DNA of 6,018 bases, taken from Flavobacteriales bacterium. Its GTDB lineage: Bacteria > Bacteroidota > Bacteroidia > Flavobacteriales_F > PHOS-HE28. The stretch spans positions 1-6,018 of the forward strand of contig JAGQVR010000174.1 of assembly GCA_020437875.1 (NCBI GenBank), given 5' to 3'. Position 1 is the first letter of the stretch. Each line of letters starts with the position of its first letter. A program made the translations under genes and the position numbers. The notes beneath the pieces are model-generated. The model saw only the letters and a program-made list of their open reading frames with translations. It did not search any database and was not told where the DNA came from. Below, in pieces: positions 1 through 6,018 of the stretch.

Positions 1-660
1 ATCGCCGTCATTCGGACCGAAGTCGTGGTCGTCCCAGATGGCCGCGTGGCTGGTGCTGCGCAGTAGCCGCTGCATCTCCGGCGTGCTGCGCGTGTGTGTG
101 TACCGGTGCAGGTAGCCGCTCCAGCTGCCCCAATCGGGTTCGCGTAGGTAGGTGTTGTCGCCGAGCCAGAGCATGATGTCCGGCCGCTGGTCCGCAATGG
201 CATCGAAGATCCCGTACGTATCCCCGTATGGGCGACCGGGACGGTCGTAGACGGGCTCGTTGATGTAGGTGCAACTGCCCAGGGCCAGCTTGAAGGGCGG
301 CGGATCCGTGCGGAACTTCCAGAGCGCTTGTGTGCGGAAGCTCAGCGTGTCCGGCAGGGCCTCGTTCTGCCCGTTCACGGCGATGGTGTAGCGGTACTCC
401 GTTGCGGGCGTAAGCGGCCCGAGGCGGAATTCCATGGCATGTCCGCGCGCAGCCTCTGAGGACTGAGGTGCGGTGCGGACCAGCTGCGATGGTTCGTTCG
501 CTGGCCAGTAGTTGATGAACGCATCGCAGCCGCCGGGGCATTGCGCCCAGATGGTGATCTCCATGTGGTCCGGCGGGCCGGCCATGGGGCCGTTGAGCGT
601 GGGTTGTGCGGCAGTGCAGAGGCCGGCCAGCAGTGCGCCGAAGGTGATGGAGCGGGACAT
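1..660 (-). CDS. PhoD-like metallophosphatase (alkaline phosphatase D family), 3' end outside window
   Basis: Reading from the ATG at 660 down to base 1 gives 220 residues without a stop, and the gene continues past the left edge. The N-terminus (MSRSITFGALLAGLCTAAQP) looks like a Sec signal peptide with a likely cleavage site near TAA/Q, so the enzyme should be periplasmic or secreted. Residues of about 30-112 have the look of the beta-sandwich domain that precedes the catalytic domain in this family. The catalytic domain starts near residue 125 and shows G128-S-C, a metal-site motif G167-D-N-T-Y and the hallmark W209-D-D-H-D-F followed by GPND. In this family these Asp, Asn and His residues bind the metals used for phosphomono- or diester hydrolysis. 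The substrate cannot be told from the sequence. The start is chosen because the signal peptide begins there; no Shine-Dalgarno is present. The gene is divergent from the plus-strand block and probably not functionally linked to it. Confidence 0.9.
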   Translation of the reverse strand, partial: MSRSITFGALLAGLCTAAQPTLNGPMAGPPDHMEITIWAQCPGGCDAFINYWPANEPSQLVRTAPQSSEAARGHAMEFRLGPLTPATEYRYTIAVNGQNEALPDTLSFRTQALWKFRTDPPPFKLALGSCTYINEPVYDRPGRPYGDTYGIFDAIADQRPDIMLWLGDNTYLREPDWGSWSGYLHRYTHTRSTPEMQRLLRSTSHAAIWDDHDFGPNDGD

Positions 661-863
661 GCCACAAAGATGATCGGGGCTTCCGGAACCGCACTGCTTC
701 GCTTCCTATTGGTCGGTTGTTCATTAAATGTGCATGAAAGGATCGAACAACGGATCTACATTGTAGACTGATCCATTCGTTGCTCCGTTCTATTCACATA
801 ACCGGGTCGAACTGATCCTTTACTCTCCATGGCTACGTTGATCCCATACAACACCGCATAGTG
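661..863. promoter_or_regulatory. Divergent intergenic region between the phosphatase and large-protein genes
   Basis: These 203 bases separate two divergent genes and must carry the phosphatase promoter and probably the promoter of the plus-strand block. I see no good Escherichia coli type promoter. Two partial matches to the Bacteroidota -7 box TAnnTTTG exist: TAAATGTG at 725-732 on the plus strand and CATCTTTG at 672-665 on the minus strand. Each has one mismatch, and neither has a convincing partner upstream at the expected spacing. An imperfect dyad lies at 745-785. No convincing gene is visible in the interval. Confidence 0.45.
745..785. promoter_or_regulatory. Imperfect inverted repeat, possible operator or leader hairpin
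   Basis: A perfect 13-base palindrome with a single central base, TCTACATTGTAGA, lies at 755-767. It sits inside a looser dyad: GGATC at 752-756 faces GATCC at 770-774, and CAACG at 748-752 faces CGTTG at 778-782. The outer pairs do not share the exact axis of the inner palindrome, so this is not a single clean hairpin. Its place between two divergent promoters suits a regulator-binding site. No regulator gene is present in the window, and chance remains possible. Confidence 0.3.
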
Positions 864-3761
864 ATGCCAACCACCAACCTTCCTTCAGAACTCTTCAAAC
901 TGGCCGTTGTCCGAGCACCTCGGAGACCTGTGGTCTCGGAAGAGAACGCGCGCAGGATCACTTATGACCTGACCAGTACGTTGTACGGTGACCTGGTCAC
1001 CGATCGCGGAGGAGCGGATCCACGGGTGGATATGGTCGCCACCGCGACAGCTTACGCAAGCGCGTCGTCGGATCTTATTGCAGACGTTGACGCATTGAAG
1101 GTCTTATTCCCCGGCTTTGATCGGGTGGATGACTACATGCGTACGGTGATGCGTAATGCGGTCAAGGCCGATCTGAAGAACTTGGTGGAAAGCGCCGATG
1201 TACTGGGTATGACTGCGGCGACTTACGTCGGTGACGCCGGATACAGCGCACTCAAGTCGCGCCTGTGGGACAATGTGTTCGTGCGCACGGTTCTTGGCGA
1301 CCAGGCGGCTTTGCGTACGGAAGAAGTGCGGACCCTGCGTTTGCTGAACCTCATCGAGAAGATCGCCAGCAACGACCCGCTGTTGAACACGGGTCCAGGT
1401 ATTTGGAGTGCATACATGGCCACAGTGGTCCTGCCTGGCGATGTGTTCCCCATGCCCGATGTGCCGCTGCCCACGGAGCCGCAGACCCAACCCGCTGGGC
1501 CCGATCCGGTGCCTGCATGGTCGGTGGAACTTGAAGAGTTGAAAGCTGCGTACGCAGAGGTGCGTAGTGCGTACGATGAACAGGTATTTCTTTACCGGAA
1601 TGAGCGGTATCCCAAGCGCAAGGAGACCGATCCAGACGACAGCTTACAACCCAATGTGCTGAAACATGACCCTTTGGTCCTGAGTGAGGATGTTGTGATC
1701 GGCCTGAAACCAGAAACCAAGGATCGTTTGGAACAGATGGGGATCAAGCCTGATTTCGTTTACATGCCATACATCCACGAGCGCTTCGGTAGCGAGATCC
1801 GACGGCTGGGACGCTTGATCCATGCGAACAGGGACCGGCAAATGGTGGTCCAGACGGGTGGCACCTTGGTACAACTCGGTAACGAATGTGTGCAGCTCGC
1901 TCAGGAGGGACCTTGCCAACCATTTCCTTTCGACCAATGGCCGGGTGGTGCAGGACATGTGCGCCCCATCGGCATTGCCGACCTCAAGGTGGTGCGTACC
2001 CAGCTGTACAAGTACGAACTTGGTGAAGTAGCCCATGTGGAGAACATCCTGCAAGGGGAGAAGCGCACGCGCACCTTCCGTGATCTCCGCAGGCAGGAGA
2101 GCACCTTGGACCAGGAGCAGGAGACCACCCGCGAGAACGAGCAGGAGACACAAACCACCGAGCGGTTCGAGGTGCAGCAGGAGGCCAGTAACATCATCCA
2201 ACAGGACCAGTCCAACCAGGCGGGGGTGACCGTCTCGGGCGGTTATGGTCCCGTGCATGGAAGTGCTTACTACGACACGGCCAGCAGCACCAGCCAGGCC
2301 GAGGCCAGCAGCAACGCGACGAAATACGCCAAGGAGGTGATGGAACGGGCCCTCCAGCGGGTGGTGGAGAGGACCCGTACCCGGCGCACCGTTACCACCA
2401 TCATCGAAAGCGAGGACACCACCGAGCATGGCGTGGACAATACCACCACGGGAACCGGCGGCACGGATCATGTGGTGGGCGTGTACCGCTGGTTGGACAA
2501 GCTGTACTACAACAAGGTGGTGAACTACGGCCGCCGCATGATGTTCGAGTTCGTAGTGCCCGAACCGGCCGCCTTCCACCTTTTCGCCAAGCTGGCCAAG
2601 CCCATGAGCAACGAGGTGATGGAGATGCCACCGCCGTTCACCATCCGTTCCTTCGAGGAGATCAGCATGGACGAATATGATTCCTATGCCGTGCAGTACG
2701 GTGCCACCAACGTGAAGCCACCGCCGCAAGCCATGGTGTCCGTGCAAGCTGCGGTAGGCTATGAGCCTACGGGAGCCTCGTATGAGGAGTGGAAGACCTG
2801 GACCACTCAGGTGACCGTACCAACGGGCTACGTAGCCATCTCCGCCAAAGCGACCATTCTGATGAGCGAGGGAAGTGGGCAGTACGTGACCTTCAGCGTG
2901 GGGAGCAGTGAAACGGTGACCCGCTACGAAAGTGAAGTATTGGATGTCACCGCAGTGGCGCTGCTTTCCGGAGAGGTGCCCATCGTGATGCGCTGCCGCA
3001 ACAACCATGTGGCCCTAGGTGTACAGGTGTTCTGCAAACCCTCTGCCGAGGCCATACAGCAATGGCAGATCGATACCTATGCCGCGCTGCGCACGGCCTA
3101 TGACCAACGGGTGAGCGAGTACAACCGGTGGCTCAACCAACAGACCATCAGCCAGCAGATCACGGGCAGCAACCCCGGGGCGAACAGGGATACCGAACGC
3201 ACCGAACTCAAGAAGCACTGTATATCCTTCATCACCGGCCAGCGGTATGAGAGCTTCGATGCCCTGCGCAACAACGTGGCCCCCTTCGGCTACCCCGAGT
3301 TCTCCTTTGACGAAGCCACCAAGGAGGGCAAGTACATCCAGTTCTTCGAGCAGGGCTTTGAGTGGGAGCAGATGACCTACCTCTTCTACCCCTACTACTG
3401 GGCGCGCAAGAAGGAGTGGGTGAACATCCTGCATCGCAACGAGAACGACCCTCTTTTTGCCAAATTCCTGCAGGCCGGCGCGGCCCGTGTGCTGGTGCCC
3501 GTGCGCCCCGGCTATGAGAAAGCCATCCTACACTACCTTAACACAGGTGGCGAGATCTGGAACGGCGACGACGTGCCTACACCCGATGACCCGATGTACG
3601 TGAGCATCATCGACGAGATCATGGAGGCCGATGGCAACTTCCAAGGTGGCACGGTGGAGGGTGAACCCTGGCTCAGCAAGGTGCCTACCAGCTTGGTGTA
3701 CCTCACGCACAATGGAACACCGAACGATCTGCCGGACTTTAGTGGAGATCTGCCGTTGTAA
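864..3761 (+). CDS. Large 965-residue protein of unnamed family, possible carrier or adaptor for the downstream phospholipase
   Basis: I do not recognise a named domain. The ATG at 864 is preferred over the adjoining GTG at 861; neither has a Shine-Dalgarno. There is no signal peptide or membrane segment. In order: a mostly helical N-terminal region (1-190); a Pro-rich linker (about 195-219); a helix (219-255); a region with MPYIHERFG near 300; GEVAHVENILQGE from 387, leading into a charged Gln/Glu/Thr-rich stretch to about 452 that should form a long helix or coiled coil; a Gly/Ser segment; a second helix; then YRWLDKLYYNKVVNYGRR from 541, leading to EFVVPEPAAF near 571; a probable beta domain (about 620-725); another helix (732-765) resembling 219-255; and an aromatic-rich C-terminal domain (790-965) with FFEQGFEWEQMTYLFYPYYW from 827 and DPLFAKFLQAGAARVLVPVR from 862. 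My recollection, unchecked, is that the GEVAHVEN, NYG...EF.VPEPAAF and C-terminal motifs recur together in large uncharacterised bacterial proteins. The gene ends 15 bases before the phospholipase, suggesting one transcript. Codon use looks richer in G/C-ending codons after about 2040 than before it. Confidence 0.9.
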   Translation: MPTTNLPSELFKLAVVRAPRRPVVSEENARRITYDLTSTLYGDLVTDRGGADPRVDMVATATAYASASSDLIADVDALKVLFPGFDRVDDYMRTVMRNAVKADLKNLVESADVLGMTAATYVGDAGYSALKSRLWDNVFVRTVLGDQAALRTEEVRTLRLLNLIEKIASNDPLLNTGPGIWSAYMATVVLPGDVFPMPDVPLPTEPQTQPAGPDPVPAWSVELEELKAAYAEVRSAYDEQVFLYRNERYPKRKETDPDDSLQPNVLKHDPLVLSEDVVIGLKPETKDRLEQMGIKPDFVYMPYIHERFGSEIRRLGRLIHANRDRQMVVQTGGTLVQLGNECVQLAQEGPCQPFPFDQWPGGAGHVRPIGIADLKVVRTQLYKYELGEVAHVENILQGEKRTRTFRDLRRQESTLDQEQETTRENEQETQTTERFEVQQEASNIIQQDQSNQAGVTVSGGYGPVHGSAYYDTASSTSQAEASSNATKYAKEVMERALQRVVERTRTRRTVTTIIESEDTTEHGVDNTTTGTGGTDHVVGVYRWLDKLYYNKVVNYGRRMMFEFVVPEPAAFHLFAKLAKPMSNEVMEMPPPFTIRSFEEISMDEYDSYAVQYGATNVKPPPQAMVSVQAAVGYEPTGASYEEWKTWTTQVTVPTGYVAISAKATILMSEGSGQYVTFSVGSSETVTRYESEVLDVTAVALLSGEVPIVMRCRNNHVALGVQVFCKPSAEAIQQWQIDTYAALRTAYDQRVSEYNRWLNQQTISQQITGSNPGANRDTERTELKKHCISFITGQRYESFDALRNNVAPFGYPEFSFDEATKEGKYIQFFEQGFEWEQMTYLFYPYYWARKKEWVNILHRNENDPLFAKFLQAGAARVLVPVRPGYEKAILHYLNTGGEIWNGDDVPTPDDPMYVSIIDEIMEADGNFQGGTVEGEPWLSKVPTSLVYLTHNGTPNDLPDFSGDLPL
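1548..1604 (+). other. First copy of an internal helical repeat in the large protein
   Basis: Residues 229-247 (AYAEVRSAYDEQVFLYRNE) resemble residues 738-756 of the same protein. By hand alignment 8 of 19 positions are identical: Y, A, R, A, Y, D, V and Y in register, with several conservative changes between. The similarity is at protein level only. Both stretches are predicted helices and both follow a non-helical linker or domain. Confidence 0.4.
2022..2219 (+). other. Gln/Glu/Thr-rich charged helix or coiled coil in the large protein
   Basis: Residues 387-452 begin with GEVAHVENILQGEK, pass through a basic patch (RTRTFRDLRRQ) and then run into a stretch made almost entirely of E, Q, T, D, N and S with periodic hydrophobics (ERFEVQQEASNIIQQ). 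Such composition favours a long solvent-exposed helix or coiled coil, suited to oligomerisation or a scaffold. The call rests on composition only. Confidence 0.5.
3075..3131 (+). other. Second copy of the internal helical repeat, just before the C-terminal domain
   Basis: Residues 738-756 (TYAALRTAYDQRVSEYNRW) match the helix at 229-247 in 8 of 19 positions. The EYNR at 752-755 also occurs in the orphan fragment near the right end of the window (5897-5908). This helix lies 34 residues upstream of the segment that is duplicated there. Confidence 0.4.
3231..3322 (+). repeat. Direct repeat, copy A (inside the large-protein gene)
   Basis: This 92-base stretch encodes the start of the C-terminal domain of the large protein, residues 790-819, beginning ITGQRYESFDALRNN. 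It matches 5927-6018 at 91 of 92 bases by hand count. The only difference is G at 3245 against C at 5941, both giving Arg. Identity stops abruptly on the left; on the right it reaches the edge of the window, so the true repeat is probably longer. Confidence 0.95.
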
Positions 3762-3776
3762 TCCTTGGCGCGACCT

Positions 3777-5300
3777 ATGGCAAAGGCAGATGCGCTTAGC
3801 GGCGTCCGATATTTGACCTTCGCGGGGGGTGGGGGTAAGGGCATTGTTTATCTGGGCGTGATCAAAGCATTGGAGGAAGCTATTCACGGTAGACCACGCG
3901 ACCGATCCTGGACACGGATCCAAGAACCCGAACGGGTTCCTTACCGAACTGCGTCCTTCCCGCCTGAGGTGTTTCCGGATACTCCGATCATTGACCTGGA
4001 TCAGCCGATCAACGAACGGCCCATCATTGGCATCAGTGGCGCTTCAGCAGGTGCGATCACCGCCTTCATGCTGGCCATGGGGATGTCATCCCGTAAGATC
4101 TTTGAGTTCACTGAAACGCTTCTCCGTCGCCGCCTTGGTCCATCTACGGAACGGGTTCAAGTCTCTCCATTCGAGACTTTCTTCGGAGAGCCCAATGCGA
4201 CCGTGATGCGTGCGGTGAACGATGATCAGGTCAATGAGGAGCACCCTTTTCGTGATGACCGATCACGGACCAATGCGATCGAAGCCGTGGCAACGGGTAT
4301 TGCGGATGGGCTTGTCTGGCTCAATACAGAACCGCATGAACCGATGTCCATCGCCATGCAGCGCGTGTTCCGTACAAAACCTGCTGTGCCAGTCAATGGT
4401 TCGGGGGTGGGTATATTCGGAAGCAGCCTCATTTCGGGATTCGGCCTGTTCACGGGGCTGGAGGTGCGCTTCCTCTTCGAGGAGCTACTTACCAAGCAGC
4501 TCTTGGATAAGATCGAGCTATCCGTATGGATCGGGATGTTCGGGCTGCTCCCGAAAAAGGCATCGAGTGTGTCGTTCGCCGTGTTCATGCAGCTTACCGG
4601 AGTTGACCTGGTCATCACCGGAACGAACCTGACCACGAAGCGGCCGGTTGTTTTCTCGTTCGGCAATACACCGGATTTCCCCGTGACTGAAGCGGTCGGT
4701 ATCTCCATGTCCATCCCACTCCTATTCAAACCGGTGCGCAACCATGCACGGGTGATCAAAGCTAAGGGGAGGGACAACCAATACAACAAGATGCATTTCG
4801 GTTACTACGTAGATGGCGGTATGCTGAACAATGTGCCCATCCATGTATTCGATCATTGTATCCAACAAGTGCATCTCCACAAGCTCAACCTGCGAGTCGC
4901 GAGCCCAATCGCATGGTCATTGGACCGGGCAAAGGCAGAAGGATGGAGCGAAAGTCATCTCGCAGCGCAAGGCGTATCACGCGACCAGTACAAAGCCCTT
5001 AGCTTCGTTTTCGAGGGTTCCGTTCAGCAGGACCTGGCACAACGTGCATCGGGTAGTGCTTGGCCAGCAATCTCTATCTACGCGGGCGAATTGCTGGATA
5101 CGCTCTTGTACAGCGCCAACGAAGGCCAGTTCCAAAGTGATAGGCGCCGCGCCGAGCTGGTGTTCTTGGACGCGGAAGGGGTGGAGACGGCTGATTTCTC
5201 GAGTATTGCGTTGGATGCCCTGCGGGCTTCGCCGAAGCGTGACATCAAGATGATGGCGATCATGAATGCATACAACAGCGCATGGGACAGAATAGAGTGA
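3777..5300 (+). CDS. Patatin-like phospholipase
   Basis: Predicted lipid acyl hydrolase of the patatin family with 507 residues. The glycine-rich oxyanion-hole motif is G17-G-G-G-K-G. The nucleophile elbow is G88-A-S90-A-G, with Ser90 as predicted nucleophile. The second catalytic residue is Asp346 in DGGMLNNVP. All key elements are present, so it should be active. Between the oxyanion hole and the elbow are about 65 residues, longer than in small patatins such as RssA, including a polar Pro/Arg-rich insert at roughly 35-80. Residues 360-507 form a helical C-terminal extension. No signal peptide or clear membrane helix is seen. The ATG at 3777 is preferred; a TTG at 3765 would add only four residues. 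It starts 15 bases after the large-protein stop and overlaps the lipoprotein gene by 19 bases, so the three genes are probably co-transcribed. The lipid target and cellular site are unknown; an effector, defence or housekeeping role cannot be separated from sequence alone. Confidence 0.93.
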   Translation: MAKADALSGVRYLTFAGGGGKGIVYLGVIKALEEAIHGRPRDRSWTRIQEPERVPYRTASFPPEVFPDTPIIDLDQPINERPIIGISGASAGAITAFMLAMGMSSRKIFEFTETLLRRRLGPSTERVQVSPFETFFGEPNATVMRAVNDDQVNEEHPFRDDRSRTNAIEAVATGIADGLVWLNTEPHEPMSIAMQRVFRTKPAVPVNGSGVGIFGSSLISGFGLFTGLEVRFLFEELLTKQLLDKIELSVWIGMFGLLPKKASSVSFAVFMQLTGVDLVITGTNLTTKRPVVFSFGNTPDFPVTEAVGISMSIPLLFKPVRNHARVIKAKGRDNQYNKMHFGYYVDGGMLNNVPIHVFDHCIQQVHLHKLNLRVASPIAWSLDRAKAEGWSESHLAAQGVSRDQYKALSFVFEGSVQQDLAQRASGSAWPAISIYAGELLDTLLYSANEGQFQSDRRRAELVFLDAEGVETADFSSIALDALRASPKRDIKMMAIMNAYNSAWDRIE

Positions 5301-5872
5301 TCAGCATGATCGCGTGTATATGCGCCGGGCTGGTCTGGGGTTGTGTCAACCAGCGGGATCACCGTTGTGTGCCTCTTCCTGAACTGCCAAGTATCAGCTC
5401 GCCACGTCTTGCACGGGTAGGCCCGATAGAACTCGATCTGGGCGATACTGATGGTTGGGACGTCTACATAGGATACGGCCATGCTAAGCTTGACAGTGGC
5501 CATTATAAGGGCAGGCAGATCCATGTTGAAGTGGACACTTTTCGTATGCCTGGGTATTCTGATCGGGCGGCCATGGATACGATCCGCGTAGATTGGGAGC
5601 GTCGTATGGCGACAATTACTAATTTAACGTATTCAAAGTCGGAAATGTACTGTGGTGAAGACGGCGATCGCATCAGTCTGATCGAGTACGGTATCGACTC
5701 CGATAGGCAGAAAGAATACCAACAGGTGATAGAGGCGCACCGCTTCCTGGATGGGTTAGGAATTCAGATTTCGAGCGGCTCAACCATACCAAGGCAAATC
5801 GGAGCAGTCCCATTGGATATGCGCCAAAGGATACTAACGTGGATGTCGGCGATCCGTTCTATTGAGAAGTAG
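5282..5872 (+). CDS. Small predicted lipoprotein, candidate partner or immunity protein of the phospholipase
   Basis: I recognise no family. The 196-residue product begins with a short basic N-region (Arg5), a hydrophobic core (about 6-19) and LVWGC with Cys21. This resembles a lipobox, although Trp at the -2 position is unusual, so plain Sec export is an alternative. The mature part is about 176 residues, mixed alpha/beta in appearance, with Cys28 and Cys124 that could pair in the periplasm. The ATG at 5282 is preferred because it supplies the basic N-region. It overlaps the phospholipase gene by 19 bases, which suggests translational coupling. An alternative ATG at 5306, five bases after the phospholipase stop, would keep the hydrophobic core but lose the positive charge. 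Base composition is visibly more AT-rich than the large-protein gene, for example 26 G/C of 60 at 5581-5640. Coupling of an envelope-anchored small protein to a lipase suggests inhibition or localisation of that lipase, but this is inference. Confidence 0.8.
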   Translation: MGQNRVISMIACICAGLVWGCVNQRDHRCVPLPELPSISSPRLARVGPIELDLGDTDGWDVYIGYGHAKLDSGHYKGRQIHVEVDTFRMPGYSDRAAMDTIRVDWERRMATITNLTYSKSEMYCGEDGDRISLIEYGIDSDRQKEYQQVIEAHRFLDGLGIQISSGSTIPRQIGAVPLDMRQRILTWMSAIRSIEK

Positions 5873-6018
5873 GCTCATCACTTGGAGCAGCTCGAAGAAT
5901 ACAACCGACCAATCTTGACCTATCCCATCACCGGCCAGCGCTATGAGAGCTTCGATGCCCTGCGCAACAACGTGGCCCCCTTCGGCTACCCCGAGTTCTC
6001 CTTTGACGAAGCCACCAA
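5873..6018 (+). pseudogene. Orphan C-terminal fragment of a second large-protein copy, continuing past window
   Basis: Directly after the lipoprotein TAG, and in the same reading frame, codons give AHHLEQLEEYNRPILTYP and then ITGQRYESFDALRNN and onward, the start of the C-terminal domain of the large protein (its residues 790-819). No ATG or GTG precedes it in frame; only TTG codons at 5882 and 5915 could start translation, and none has a ribosome-binding site. The roughly 780 residues that precede this domain in the full gene are absent. EEYNR resembles SEYNR at 751-755 of the full protein, but only 6 residues separate it from ITGQ here, against 34 there, so a deletion or divergent lineage is possible. 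It may be a pseudogene fragment, a silent C-terminal cassette, or a short gene using a rare start. What follows on the right decides this. Confidence 0.65.
5927..6018 (+). repeat. Direct repeat, copy B (orphan fragment at right edge)
   Basis: Second copy of the segment at 3231-3322, in direct orientation about 2.7 kb downstream, with 91 of 92 bases identical. The bases just upstream (5909-5926) show no useful similarity to those before copy A, so the left boundary is sharp. The near-complete nucleotide identity, including third codon positions, points to recent duplication or ongoing gene conversion rather than old paralogy. Confidence 0.95.

Noticed and set aside
8..724. Minus-strand open frame of 238 codons overlapping the phosphatase gene
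   Set aside because: It is a shifted frame over the PhoD-like gene. Its translation is low-complexity Arg/His/Pro-rich, whereas the neighbouring frame shows a signal peptide and the WDDHDF and GDNTY motifs.
725..732. TAAATGTG as a Bacteroidota -7 promoter box for the plus-strand block
   Set aside because: It has one mismatch, and the nearest upstream TTG (709-711) is only 13 bases away, closer than expected for the -33 element. Kept only as a remark under the intergenic region.
1644..3008. Minus-strand open frame of 454 codons opposite the large-protein gene
   Set aside because: The His/Leu/Gly-rich translation without domain pattern is typical of an antisense shadow in GC-rich DNA. The plus-strand frame is longer and has structured motifs.
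3924..3939. Perfect short inverted repeat GAACCCGAACGGGTTC
   Set aside because: It lies inside the phospholipase coding region, has no following T-run, and is explained by codons for EPERV. Part of it recurs at 4149-4158, also encoding ERV, so it is probably chance.
4226..4789. Minus-strand open frame of 187 codons opposite the phospholipase gene
   Set aside because: It lies wholly inside the catalytic part of the phospholipase and shows no recognisable motif.
3231..6018. Composite transposon or insertion sequence bounded by the two direct repeats
   Set aside because: No transposase or integrase is encoded between the repeats, copy A is an integral part of a coding sequence, and no terminal inverted repeats are seen.
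1..6018. CRISPR array, tRNA, rRNA or strong intrinsic terminator
   Set aside because: I found no regularly spaced short repeats, cloverleaf-like segment, rRNA signature or GC hairpin followed by a T-run on either strand.

Overview
The window most likely comes from a fairly GC-rich member of the Bacteroidota. This is an inference. All four visible start codons (660 on the minus strand; 864, 3777 and 5282 on the plus strand) lack a purine-rich Shine-Dalgarno sequence, which is usual in that phylum, and the gene complement fits environmental Bacteroidota. No rRNA, tRNA or lineage marker confirms it.

Layout. Bases 1-660 hold the 5' part of a PhoD-like metallophosphatase gene on the minus strand, which runs off the left edge. 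Its frame stays open to the edge, so it is easily missed in favour of a meaningless overlapping frame. Bases 661-863 are a divergent intergenic region with an imperfect dyad. From 864 a compact plus-strand block follows: a 965-residue protein of no family I can name; 15 bases later a patatin-like phospholipase of 507 residues with an intact Ser/Asp dyad; then, overlapping its end by 19 bases, a 196-residue predicted lipoprotein. Immediately after the lipoprotein stop, the window ends in an orphan fragment of the C-terminal region of the large protein.

The strongest unexplained observation is that orphan fragment. Bases 5927-6018 match 3231-3322 at 91 of 92 positions by hand count. The one difference is a synonymous Arg codon, the identity starts abruptly, and the match is still running at the window edge. 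No start codon or N-terminal part of the large protein precedes the second copy.

How the genes may work together (inference). The large protein and the phospholipase lack a Sec signal, while the third protein appears to be exported and lipid-anchored. A lipase translationally coupled to a small lipoprotein resembles the effector/immunity pairs of phospholipase toxins. The large protein would then be a carrier, adaptor or targeting partner, and the downstream C-terminal copy a recombination substrate or the remains of a tandem duplication. The sequence does not show a secretion apparatus, so an envelope-remodelling or defence role remains possible.
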